In this document: one piece after another, positions 1 through 11,700 of the stretch
How positions within the stretch are numbered: position 1 is the first letter of the stretch
Layout: the number at the start of each line of letters is the position of its first letter
Assembly: GCF_024362695.1 (NCBI RefSeq)
Contig: NC_065426.1
Span: 9,206,236 to 9,270,235, forward strand
Source of the DNA: Pectinophora gossypiella
Taxonomy: Eukaryota; Arthropoda; Insecta; Lepidoptera; Gelechiidae
Length of the DNA stretch: 64,000 nucleotides
Direction of reading: 5' to 3'
Position numbers and translations under genes: made by a program
The notes under the pieces: generated by a model
Database searches by the model: none
What the model was told of the DNA's origin: nothing
What the model saw: only the letters and a program-made list of their open reading frames with translations

Positions 1-1069
1 TTCGAAGTTGTGTAAAAAGTCCCATTTTTGCCTAATAGCAATGTCAACACAGTTAAATATTAATCATCTCAAGGGTGGGTAAAAGTTTAAATTTCGAATA
101 TAAGAAATAATGAAAATAAATAATTACCGCCTATTCATAATACCGTAGGTAATATGGTACGTAACTCTATATGAACTTGGAGTCTAAAGGACCACATTGA
201 AGCAATTCATCTAAAAATATTGCAATTTGACATTTGCGCATATACAATTAAGTTAGCGATGGCAAGAAATGTCAAATAGCAATATTGCTTTTCTAGAGAA
301 TTTGCGTCAAGATGGCCTTTTTACCCCTATTGATATTTTCATGAATTTAATTAATTCTATATGAAATTCTGGCAATATTTTTTATCCATAGTGACTTGCC
401 GCCGCGACATGTTAACCGAGACGCGACAAATATCGCGCGGCACGACTTTTATCGACGTAAACCGTCAAAGTGCGTCATTTTTGTCGCGGGGATCGAGTAT
501 TACAAAATCTATGGCGGTATTTTTATGATACGAAAAATCTTTTTTATGAAGTTCCAATTTCTAATGTCGTTTGACAAAATGAAAATAATGTTATGCAGAT
601 GGTAAATGAATAAATGATGTACTTTGATTATGTAACTTAATGTAAATGCTATGAATGTTACTTTATGTAATGTAATAATAAATAGTGCACATAATGTTCG
701 CTGCCCACTCCCGTGAGGATATGGCGTGAAGTAAGAATAACTAAATACTGTGTTTTTAGAGATGTACGCAAAGGATTATTTTTTATGTTCTAAAATCATA
801 TTTTTTGACAACTTTCATTATCTTTTCTCTACATTATAACGTTCGTGCTATCTCTTTCTTATTTATAAAATAAGAAATAATTTTATGAATAAGAAAGTGT
901 TTACACATTTGTAATAGCAAATATCATATCATATCAACATCTATCACCATTGATCATGATACATATTGATAATTATTGACATAATTATCATAATTTTATG
1001 TAAATGAATGAAAGTGACTTTTTAGCCATGGTGGTGGCATTTTAAGTTTTCAAATGTTAAATTCTCTAC
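1..1069. other. AT-rich non-coding stretch
   Basis: No convincing coding exon is visible. A degenerate hairpin MITE lies at about 178-330 (see that entry). The rest is low-complexity AT-rich DNA that would lie downstream of, or inside, the 3' end of Homer. Confidence 0.5.
178..330. mobile_element. Hairpin MITE (family K), degenerate copy
   Basis: Both ends carry the inverted motif seen in two other copies in this window (30290-30425 and 45541-45845): GCAATTCATCTA on one side and its complement on the other, with AAAGGCCA-like termini. It is non-coding. Family assignment is by internal comparison only. Confidence 0.55.
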
Positions 1070-1151
1070 ATAAACAGCCTATATACGTCCCACTGCTGGG
1101 CACAGGCCTCCCCTCAATCAACCGGAGAGGGTATGGAGCATACTCCACCGT
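1070..1151 (-). repeat. SINE family B, 3' tail fragment
   Basis: This is the reverse complement of the family B tail (GGACGTATATAGGCTGTTTA at its 3' end). It is truncated just inside the tail. Confidence 0.7.
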
Positions 1152-1350
1152 TAAATTATCTAAATTACAACAAACTAATTGATTGAAGGGACAGATTTTT
1201 CATACTTAATTAAACTAATCTTTTTGCGTACAACTCTCGAACAAATAAACGACTAGTACAAACCGAACTTGATACTTGACTTGAGAGTTCAGAAAAATTC
1301 TTGCACTTTGCGAAATACCGAGAGCACTCTTCATTTCTTCGCTTTTACTG

Positions 1351-1374
1351 TTACGTAAGCTGGTTCGTCGCCAC
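1351..1374 (-). CDS. homer: Candidate terminal coding exon of Homer
   Basis: On the minus strand a pyrimidine-rich tract ends in CTCGTCAG. It is followed by seven codons (VATNQLT) and TAA, in the phase 0 required by the upstream exon, which ends at 2603. This would finish a 372-residue protein, close to the 354 residues of human Homer1. The evidence is only splice phase and position; there is no family conservation at this tip to lean on. Another terminal exon, inside or outside the window, is quite possible. Confidence 0.22.
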   Translation of the reverse strand: MATNQLT

Positions 1375-1403
1375 CTGACGAGTCGCGGAGCAGCAGCGGG
1401 AGG

Positions 1404-1500
1404 GTTTGGCCGCTTGGCCCAGCCTGGCCCAACTGTTGGGCCGCTTGGCCCGCCTGTTGGCCCATATGTTGGGCGATTGGCCCAGCCAGCCCGCGCCTGT
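1404..1500. repeat. GC-rich minisatellite, about three 31-33 bp units
   Basis: Three successive units begin GTTTGGCCGCTTGGCCC, GTTGGGCCGCTTGGCCC and GTTGGGCGATTGGCCC. The tract is far more GC-rich than its surroundings. Open frames read through it on both strands because of composition, not because of coding. Confidence 0.7.
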
Positions 1501-1630
1501 CCTTTCGCACGCTCGCGTAAATAGGCGGCGGCTGGATCGACCCGGCTCATGTTTGCAATGCCGTGTTTATTTCGCGATGGATCGTTGTCTGCGGATGAAA
1601 ATAAAATATATAATAAATAAATATTCTTAG

Positions 1631-1855
1631 ATCAGTAAATAGTAACCGGGACCAACGGCTTAACGTGCCTTCCGAAGCACGGATCATCTTACTTTTGGAC
1701 AATCAGGTGATCAGGTTACTATTTACTGATGTAAGTGAGTATCGTTACATGAGCCATGTCAGGAGCCTTTGGCGGCTCAATCATAACCCTGACATCAGGG
1801 TTAATGAGGCTGGTATCTACCTCACAACCCACACTATAAGGAGGAGGGGTACATA
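1631..1855. repeat. SINE family A, 5' half inverted
   Basis: Positions 1631-1717 are the reverse complement of the SINE core (CGTGCTTCGGAAGGCACG region). From about 1714 the sequence continues forward from GGTTACTATTTACTGATG to the tail (CACAACCCACACTATA). The two halves share the stretch around the junction. Confidence 0.7.
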
Positions 1856-1888
1856 TTCTTGTCTGCGCCCACGGCACGGGTTCCGCGC

Positions 1889-1984
1889 GCGGCTTATTAT
1901 ATCGACAGCTTCGACCAATACACCTACGTCGTTCATCCACGTAGATATAATTCGATTCATCTATCGGTCAAAGCCCTCGATATA
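1889..1984. mobile_element. Foldback MITE (TATATCGA...CTTCGACCAATA family)
   Basis: The ends are near-inverted repeats of TATCGACAGCTTCGACC and GGTCAAAGCCCTCGATATA. Two better copies sit at 5961-6190. Confidence 0.6.
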
Positions 1985-1999
1985 ACCCACATCGACGTG

Positions 2000-2602
2000 G
2001 AACCCATGCCGCCAGTGCTGGTGTTACTTCTATTCTAAGCTGGACTGGAAGCGAATAGAAACGTAAGGACCGACAGAGGAATTGTACTCTTTTCTTATAT
2101 TATATAGCCAATGTACTTGTTACTATATGATACACAATAGAAAATAGCGATTCTATTCGTTCCAATCCTGGAATGCGCTCAAACGGTTCAGTACTGAGGC
2201 AACCCTATATTTTTAAAAAGGTGCCTATTCAAGCCGTCGTGATGATGTAGGGTTTGCTACGGTCCGCTCTCGTACTATCATATAAAAGCGACTGCAAGTT
2301 TTCTGACCTTGAATAGACAGGGTAGAATGTATGTATATAAGTTACATTATATGTCGTTTTAAGTTATATTACATTATTTACTTATACCTGTATTGCACCG
2401 TCCCCGATTCCAATATGTAACAAGTTCATTCAGGTTGCCTGGAATAAATTGCTGTTTAGCAATAAGGCCGCCGATTGTACTTCTCTTATCACATTTTTAA
2501 TTGTTTTTAGTGTTGTGTTTATATGTGCAATAAAGCGTTTTTGTATTGTATTGTCTATTGGAGTTTTGTTGTATGAAGACCACTGAGGAGGTGGTTACTT
2601 AC
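2000..2602. other. Non-coding; contains a LINE-like 3' tail
   Basis: Positions 2428-2570 resemble 30527-30640 (TTGCCTGGAA ... CAGCAATAAGGCC ... AATAAAG), a dispersed 3' tail of an unidentified LINE. Nothing else is recognised. If the 1351 exon is right, this is Homer intron 9. Confidence 0.5.
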
Positions 2603-2719
2603 CAGCTCGTCAAGTTGTCGCGCGAGCTGGTCATTGAGCGCCTGTATGACCTGCCGCTGACCGTCCTGGGCGGCTAGTGCTAGCTCCAACTGGCTCTGAG
2701 CTAGCTTGGCTTCTGCGTC
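2603..2719 (-). CDS. homer: Homer exon 9 (coiled coil)
   Basis: Acceptor ATTCGTTCCAG is at 2720-2730 and donor GTAAGTAACC runs from 2602 downward. The exon is 117 nt, phase 0 to 0, and encodes 39 residues starting DAEAKLAQSQLELALAAQDG. It is rich in Leu, Ala, Gln and Glu in heptad spacing, as expected for the Homer tetramerisation coil. There is no stop, so at least one more exon must follow at lower coordinates. Confidence 0.88.
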
Positions 2720-5700
2720 CTGGAACGAATATTTGTCCTAATTGTACTTATTTATGCTTAATATCATAACATAACATACATAAATAGCCTATATACGTCC
2801 CACTGCTGGGGAGCATACTCCACCACGCTGCTCCACTGTGGGTTGGTGGAGGTGTTTTTACGGCTAATAGCCGGGACCAACGGCTTAACGTGCCCTCCGA
2901 AGCACGGAATCAACTTACTTTTTCGGACAATCAGGTGATTCAAGCCTGAAAAGTCCTTACCAAACAAAAGACAGTCTCACAAAATGATTTCGACAATGTC
3001 CCCATCGGGAATCGAACCCGGACTTCCAGATCGTAAGCCTAACGCTCTTACCACTAGACCACGGAGGCTGGAGGCTGGCTTAATATCATATGCGATAAAA
3101 AACAGAGCAAGATTACCAGCGAAAACATAAGTGAAGAAAGCGCATGGTTTTTCGGGTTTCCTACTAAAACAAGTCGCGGATGAAGCCGCGGGTCGATAGC
3201 TAGTAAGTAATCTTCATCATCATCTCCCTAGCATTATCCCAGGGACCGCTTACCTAACCTGAAGTTTTGACAAGTCCAGTTTTTACAGAAGCGACTGCCT
3301 GTCAGACCTTCCAACCCGTGAATCGAAAACCACCCCAATAAGGTTAGGTCACATGGCGATATTTTCCTTCACCGCTGAGCACGTGATAATCATTATGATC
3401 CAAACATGAATTCGAAAACTAATTCGACAATCATTGGTTTGGGTCCGTGCTGGATTCGAACCTGCGACCTCAAAGTGAGAAAAGCAAGCGTTCTACCAAC
3501 TGGGGTACCACGGCTCATTGCTATAATGCCCTGCCCCTTTCACATACACACATATAGTTATCAACGCCGAAACCGCTGCAGATCGTCCAGAATGGAGAAT
3601 TAGAGCCGATTCCAGACATATCTCAGGCAGATAACGGTAATCAAAATTTAAATACGCTGCTCAACGCTCCGAGCAACGCGATGCGGGCTGGAGCAGAATG
3701 AAAATGTGATCATAAATGGTCGACCCACCTGCTCGCTCTTCCTAGACTTGGTGATCTGGGCCAACTCCTCATTCTTCTGAGCCAACTCCGCTTCCAACTG
3801 AGCCACGCGCTGCCGAAGCTGTTCTACTTCGTTAGCGTCACCTCCTGAAATGTCAAAACAAAACTTTAGTAAACGTCACTGGTTTGTAGTTGCCAATACT
3901 GTGAATACTGGGTATTTTTTTGAACCATCCCACATCCAAGTTTATTTATGGAGTCCTAGTAGTGGTTGCCTGGGACAAATTGCTTTAGAGCAAGAACAAG
4001 CGCTTAGTACGTGACACTCAAATTCAAAATGTCTCACTTAGAAACTTAAAAAATGTAGTTCTTCATTTTCAGGTAAAGTAAGATAATCCGTGCTTCGTTA
4101 AGCCGTTGGCCCCTCCTCATCAACCGTGGTGTCATGGTTACTAATGAGCCGCCAAAGGCCCCTGACATGGCTCACGTAACGACTACTTACTTACATCAGT
4201 AAGTAGTAACCGGGTCCAACGGCTTAACGTGCCAATCTGGTGATCAGCCAGTAATGTCCTAACTAAATTATGGACCACAAAGTAATTTTTGTGATATGTG
4301 GGGACATAATCGGGAATCGAATCCAGGACCTCCGGATCGTGAGCCCAACGCTCAACCACTGGATCACGGAGGTCGTAAGAGAATGTGTCAATGTGGTTAC
4401 CTTTCCCGTGTATGTGTCGTGCGCGCGCAACTTCCTCTCTGTACTGGTGCAGCTGCCGCTTCCACTCGTCCACGTTGGCCGTGCTCTCCTGCAGCGCCGC
4501 CGTCAGCCGCAAGTTGTTGCTCTTCAAAGTCGCCAGTTCCACCTCCCATTTCTTCGCGTTGGCCGAACTGTGGGTCAGAAAGGGACGGGTGAGATGCTTG
4601 AAGAACGGATCGGTTCAAATGAGGTTTACCGCAAATCAGTTTTAATAGGCTAGTTTCCAACTAGTCAAATTAGTTACTTTTCACGAAACGTCAAACACAA
4701 AATTACTATGGTATGGAATTTGTATTTATTTATTTATTCCTCTCCCTACAAAGGATCACTTAATAACTAAGACAATTTAATCTAAATGTGATGTGGCACC
4801 AACCGGCAATAATCCAGGTATACTCTACGGGAGTGCACCCAAAGACAATTCCCAGTTCGTGTAGGACTATTGCACAGCCTCCGTGGTCTAGTGGTTAGAG
4901 CGTTAGGCTCACGATCTGGAGGTCCGGGTTCGATTCCCGATGGGGACATTGTCGAAATCACTTTGTGAGACTGTCCTTTGTTTGGTAAGGACTTTTCAGG
5001 CTTGAATCACCTGACTGTCCGAAAAAGTAAGATGATTCCGTGCTTCGGAGGGCACGTTAAGCCGTTGGTCCCGGCTATTAGCCGTAAAAACACCTCCACC
5101 AACCCGCATTGGAGCAGCGTGGTGGAGTATGCTCCATACCCCCTCCGGTTGATTGAGGGGAGGCCTGTGCCCAGCAGTGGGACGTATATAGGCTATTTAT
5201 GTTATGTATGTATGTAGGACTATTGCAGATTATGGGAACAAAGGGAACTGCTATTGCTATTGCTATTGGGTTGGGGGTTAGTGAACCGGGATAATGGGGC
5301 TATGGGGAACTACAGACACTTCTCCTGCAGAGTGTGCGGTAGAGTTTGCCGCTCTAGGATTGGCTTGCACAGCCATGAAAGAAAGTGCATTTCTTCGAGG
5401 CAATGACGTCATAAATCGTCTGCAACAGACGTATGAGGCCAATGATGATGATTATGGCGCCTGCTCGACCAATGTTAACAACTAATATTATTATTACAAT
5501 CCTATCACTTAACTATCGCCGCCTGTTGTGCTTTTCTGTATATGCTGTCCTTATCTCTGTATTTTGTGTCCATTGTGCTCAATAAAGTATTTTATCTATC
5601 TATCTATCGCTTCTTATTCGTGACTTGCGATACTCTGTCCACCCCGTTAATGATTACGGTCGCGAATTCATGTACCTATAACGTACTAGATATTCACCGA

Positions 5701-8700
5701 CTACTTAAGATTATCCGGCTGCGTTCCAGTGTTACAGTTTTTTATGTAACTCGAGATAACTGGGGAAATCACTCAAATCTTCACGGTTATTAAAATATCA
5801 GGAAAATGTGCAGCCAATCGAGATATGAGTAGCTTGGGCAATTGATACCAGTTGCAATTATATGGTGCTGTGTGAGTGGGCATTATGCGTATATATGGTT
5901 GTGTAATGTGTTCCAATAAAGCAGCAGGGTCTGCACGACATCCGCACCGCGCGCAACACGATGTATATCGAAAGCTTCGACCAATAATCGCACCGAACTG
6001 TATCTACGTAGGAAATACGAGTTGACGTCGTACGGTTATTGGTCGAAGCCCTCGATATAATTCGCGACGCGCGGGATGCGAATTATATCGAAGGCTATCG
6101 ACCAATAAACGCAGCGAACGCTGTCTACGTAGATACGAGTAGACGTCGTACGGTTATTGGTTGAAAGGTTATTTTTCGAAGCCCTCGATATAACCAAAGA
6201 CACTAAATTATATAATTATTTAATTGTTTGTAATTTTTTACTAACATAGATATATAATTGCTATGGGAAACCACCCGAAATAAATGATTTTTTTTTTATA
6301 ATTCTGAACGCGCGCGGCGCGGTTGCCGTGCCGCGAAGGCAGTAGTTGCTTTTATAATAAAATAAAGCAAGAAAAAATTAAGAAATAGATCCGCAGATAG
6401 CCCCTTTCGCGTGGCTTACATGGTACTGTCCCGGGTTCGAATGCCGACTCGGACTCTCAACCACTGAATTCGACTTTATTAGTTTGAATAAACGTGGTGA
6501 CCAACGGTTTAACGTGCGTTCCGAAGCACGGATCATTTTACTTTCGGACAATAGGGTGAGTTGCGCTCAACCACTAACGGAGGCCATCCAGGGGGAGGTT
6601 CTTAGTTATGAGAAGACACGCCTTAGTTAAGACTACGAGCATAGAATAATGAATAATACTATGTATAGAACGCCAACTCTCCGCTCCCCACCAGCGGCTG
6701 ATTGGAACTCAAAAACAACTTTATTCAGTACACTTTGAATCGTCATTTGCCACATTTGCGTCAAAAGTCTCATTTGCCTAAAAGGACTGCAGCTTCTCAC
6801 AACCTGTATAGCCGGGGGCTATATGTAAAATACCCTTCCAAAATTTTATATCAGCCAATAACCCTACAGAATTAAGTTGACAACACACGTCAAACGGGTT
6901 GCATATGAGCGAGATGCCTATTTTATTCGCCCGGCTTAGTCATTCATTTTGAAATTGACAGTTGTCAATCATCCGTCCCTTTTCGGCGGATAAGAAAATG
7001 ACAGGTATAACTTAAAATTATGTGTCTACAGGAATCGGGGCCAGTGTCCTGTGTAAGACGAATGCGAGTTGCTTGTAGTCCCGGGCATGTCGTAAAATCC
7101 GACAGATCCCTTGTCACCATAAGGTACACCACATCCACCTTGGGACTCCGTATTAACAGTGGCTGAAAGTTGTCTTTGATTAGGAACTTGTGGCTTCGCC
7201 CAGTCTAATCGCGATTACTGGCTTGAATTATGTGTATAATGCAAATAACAGCCCATCAATCATGTTCTTGGGAATTCCTCAGGAAACTGTGATGTATAGC
7301 CGGACAAACACTTTTCAAGTCACTCCAAATAAAAAACCTAGTTCCTGCCTTTGCTCATAAACGAACCAGTTCAAATGAATCAATCACAGCGATGAGGCGC
7401 ATCCAAGTATGAAACTATTAATTACTCAGTCATTTTCTTGTTCAGCAATTAGTATTAGTTTCGCATGGTTATTATGTACAACATGTGTTGTTGAATCTGA
7501 TATGTTTAATGCCTTATAAACTTAAAACGTAAATATAAGGCCGAGTTTCCACTAACGCGGAGATGGGCGGAGAAGAGCGGAGTTATGCGGATTTGACCAA
7601 TCACAGCGTCCGAGAGAGCGAAAAACAAAGACGCTCTGCCACTCTCTCCCTCACGGTGATTGGTCGATTCCTACACATTTCCTCTCATCTCCGCACAGCA
7701 CCGCGTCAATGGAAATGCAGCCTAAGAGGAAGCACGCGAACAGTCTATCTCGCCCGCTCTTATACACGATAAAATGAGCTTTTTTATATGGAGTGTCCCA
7801 ATACGAATTGTTGCGGGGCGGAGAGTTACCGTTCTATCATCATCATCATCAGCCCATTAACGTCCCCACGCGGATTGATGGTTATTAACGACTGCTAATG
7901 CAGCCGGGACCAACGGCTTAACGTGCCTTCAGAAGCACGGAGGAGCTCGAGATGAAAACTTTTTTTTGTGGTCACCCATCCTATGACTGGCCTTTGCGGA
8001 AGTTGCTTAACTTCAACAATCGCAGACCGAGCGCGTTTACCGCTGCGCCACCAAGCTCCAGTTCTATACATAGTATTATTCTTCATTCTATGCCTTTACT
8101 GTCTTACACACAAAGCTGTAACTATCGATCACCAGTGCTTCATAGCTTCCTATTGCGTATTTACAAGTGTAATGTTAGAACAATAGACTAGTTTCAACTA
8201 GCAAATCAGAATCAGTATCATTTATTCAACGTAATAATCATGGATAAACTTTTTGAAGGTCAACGTAACATTTTTGAATTTACGTCGTTTCGCAAGGTGT
8301 TATAGCTGAGGAGAGAAATGACAAGAAACTGCAACAGCAACACATATTTTAAACCAATGAGGGTATACATTGCAAGTTATTTAATAACTAGAGGAACACA
8401 TTCAATACCAGACATTTTATCATTTAGGTAATCATTAATCTTATAATAAACTTTTTTACATAAAGTTAGCTTCACATGAGCTTTAATTTATTTTCTAACA
8501 ATAAAATATTATCAGGTATTTTGTTGTAAAAACGTGCACATAACCCCAAAAAAGATGAATTTAATTTACTTAATCTAGAATTTTGAATAGCAATTTTAGT
8601 TACTTTTTACTAAACGTCAAAACACGAAATCACTAAGAAAATAGTATGAAAAAGCACACTGTGACGTCGTAGAAAAACATGATAAAATGTCGGACTTGTT

Positions 8701-11700
8701 ATTACGTTTTTCTTGATTAAAATTCATAAATAAGGTAAATAGAAAAAAAGAAAACGTTTTTCGTTAATTTTATTTAGTAATTAGAATTACATAAGTACAC
8801 GACCCGATTATGTGGTCTAAACCGTAACACCCCTGCCCAGCCGGCCGTTGGAAGGGCGGAAAGAAGGCAAGAGGGAAACCACTGCCCTATTTTCCCCTAA
8901 AATGTAGCATGGAGAATGCTACGACTAGAGCGTGACTCTTAAATTATTGATGTAACCGTAATAAGAAAAGATTTAAAAAATAAATAACGTCAAATTATAT
9001 TTAAATTATATCTTAATAACTCTATAAAGTTCGTTTCAGCAATGAACTTAATACTTATCGCCCTATCCGAATTGGGCTTATAATGCATACTGTGAATGTG
9101 GTCACCCGGATCAAACCATATCTCACATAGTGAACGAGTGCCCTCTGCACCGGTTCCCAGGTGGCATAGCCGAGCTGCATTGTGTGACGGATGCGACAGA
9201 GACTTGGTTAAAAGAGCTTCAGCTGGATATATGATCCACGCAGGATATTTTATTCTTGTATGCCATACGCAAGAATAATAATAATTGTATATTATTCATT
9301 ATTCTGTTTGGGTGACAGGCCGATCCCTTGTCACCATAAGGTTCATCATATCCATCTTAGGCCGTCGCATTAATATATGTGGCTACAAGTTGTCTTTGAT
9401 TTGTGACTCTGCCCGCCCCAATAGTACGAGCGTGAATTTTGTGTGTAAGGAACCAAACGAACGCTTGTTTGAAATAGACGCTTGAAACTCGGGACTCGTA
9501 CCGCGTAAATTGGAATAGACAACACTAGTTCCGTCCCAACACTAGTTGTCTCCCAACGGCCTCCGTGGTCCAGTGGTTGAGCGTTGGGCTCACGATCCGG
9601 AGGCCCCGGGTTCGAATCCCGGTGGGGACATGTCACAAAATTCACTATGTGATCCTCTAGTTTGGTTAGGACATTACAGGCTGATCACCTGATTGTCCGA
9701 AAGTAAGATGATCCGTGCTTCGGAAGACACGTTAAGCCGTTGGTCCCACTAATGTATATGGGTATTCATTGCATGAGTCATGTCAGGGGCTTTTGGCCCC
9801 AACACTAGTTGTGCCCCAACACTAGTTATACCCCAACACTAGTTGTGTCCCAACACAATGAACATCGCAGATTTAGTATCGAGATGAACACGCACTGCTC
9901 TATATCGATACAAGTTGATTATGCAACGATAAATCATGAGAGTTACGATGGAAAGCGTATGTATTCATACATATGCGATACGCAAATTGGCAGCACTTCG
10001 GTAAGTCTCATCAACTTGTTAATATTACACATAACGTAAGCTCACGACTAGCCCTGACCCCAATTGGGATATAGTCGCGACTATACCAACACTAGCACGA
10101 CCCCTATTGGGATATAGTCGCGACTATACCAACACTAGCATGACCCCAATTGAGATATAGTCGCGACTATACCAACACTAGCGTGACCCCGATTGGGATA
10201 TAGCCGCGACTATACCAACACTAACATGACCCCAATTGGGATATAGTCGCGACTATACCAACACTAGCATGACCCCAATTGGGATATAGTCGCGACTATA
10301 CCAACACTAACATGACCCCAATTGGGATATAGTCGCGACTATACCAACACTAACATGACCCCAATTGGGATATAGTCGCGACTATATCAACACTAGCATG
10401 ACCCCAATTGGGATAGTTAAAGGTACATTCATCGCATGATGAACCAAGTACCTACACCTCTAAGAGCTTACTGTTAGACCAACATGGTAGGTGAGCCGTA
10501 TCGCCGTCTATAATGGTCGAGCCGACTGTGTTAGTGAAATATTGCCAAATGTTGATAATGATGCTTGTGATTGCACCGGGATTCAAACACGGGATATCCG
10601 AAGCAAAACCCTTCTAAAAAATACAATCGTTTATTTTCAATAAACTTTATAGGTTCATATTAAATATATTTTTGTTTTGAACGCAAATAGATAGACATAG
10701 ACATACCGAATTTCTCGACGTAACATTAAGATTGACTGCGCATGCGCTTGTTGTATACAACAGTTTGCTTATAGAATTACGTGTTCCACTGACATCTGTC
10801 AATGAATTACCGAGCATGACTCTGGCGTGTTTTACATCATCCACACTTAATGAGTAGCGCAAATTGGATTCCCTCAGTTTGAATAAGTAGGGCACGTAGT
10901 AAAATAAATGATATATGATAAACAGCCTCCGTGGTCTAGTGGTTAGAGCGTTAGGCTCACGATCTGGAGGTCCGGGTTCGATTCCCGATGGGGACATTGT
11001 CGAAATCACTTTGTGAGACTGTCCTTTGTTTAAGGACTTTTCAGGCTTGAATCACCTGATTGTCCGAAAAAGTAAGATGATTCCGTGCTTCGCAGGGCAA
11101 GTTAAGTCAAAAAAACACCTCCACCAACCCGCATTGGAGCAGCGTGGTGGAGTATGCTCCATACACCCTCCGGTTGATTGAGGGGAAGCCTGTGCCCAGC
11201 AGTGGGACGTATATAGGCTGTTTATGTTATGTTATATGATAAAACTTTTGAGAAACAGCCTCCATGGTCTAGTGGTTAGAGTTGGGCTCACGATCTTGGG
11301 GTCCGGCTGGTCATCAACTGACACTTCCAATGGGAATCGGCTTCAGACGCCGAACTTCGATTTCTTAGCCGGTACCGATTAAGTGTCAAAAGTACTGAAA
11401 CCATTCGTTCAATCGGCTTGCCGAACTTCATGTGACGTCACGAATCGAGGATCGCCATCTTGGCTGCTTAGGCGGTACGACAGAATCAAATGAATACAGA
11501 AGCGACTGCCTGTCTGACCTTCCAACCCACGAAGGGTAAACCAGCCGAATACAGGTTAGGTCACATACCTCCGAAAACGCATTTCTCGGGAATGGGTTTC
11601 AAGATGTTTTCTTCACCGCTGAGCATGAACATGAATTCGAAACCAAATTCGACAATCATTGGTTTTGGCCTGTGCTGGATTCGAACCTGCGACCTCAAAG

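Noticed and set aside
1215..1550. Minus-strand frame of 111 residues near the proposed last Homer exon
   Set aside because: Driven by the GC-rich minisatellite. Only the 24-nt phase-0 exon inside the region is considered, and that only at low confidence.
9558..9632. Possible tRNA genes at SINE heads (also 4875, 10923, 16323 and others)
   Set aside because: The heads have A- and B-box-like words, but mismatched stems, and each is followed by the same SINE body. They are SINE promoters, not functional tRNA genes.
10049..10415. CRISPR-like array
   Set aside because: The 43-bp units repeat over their whole length with no unique spacers; it is a minisatellite in a eukaryotic intron.
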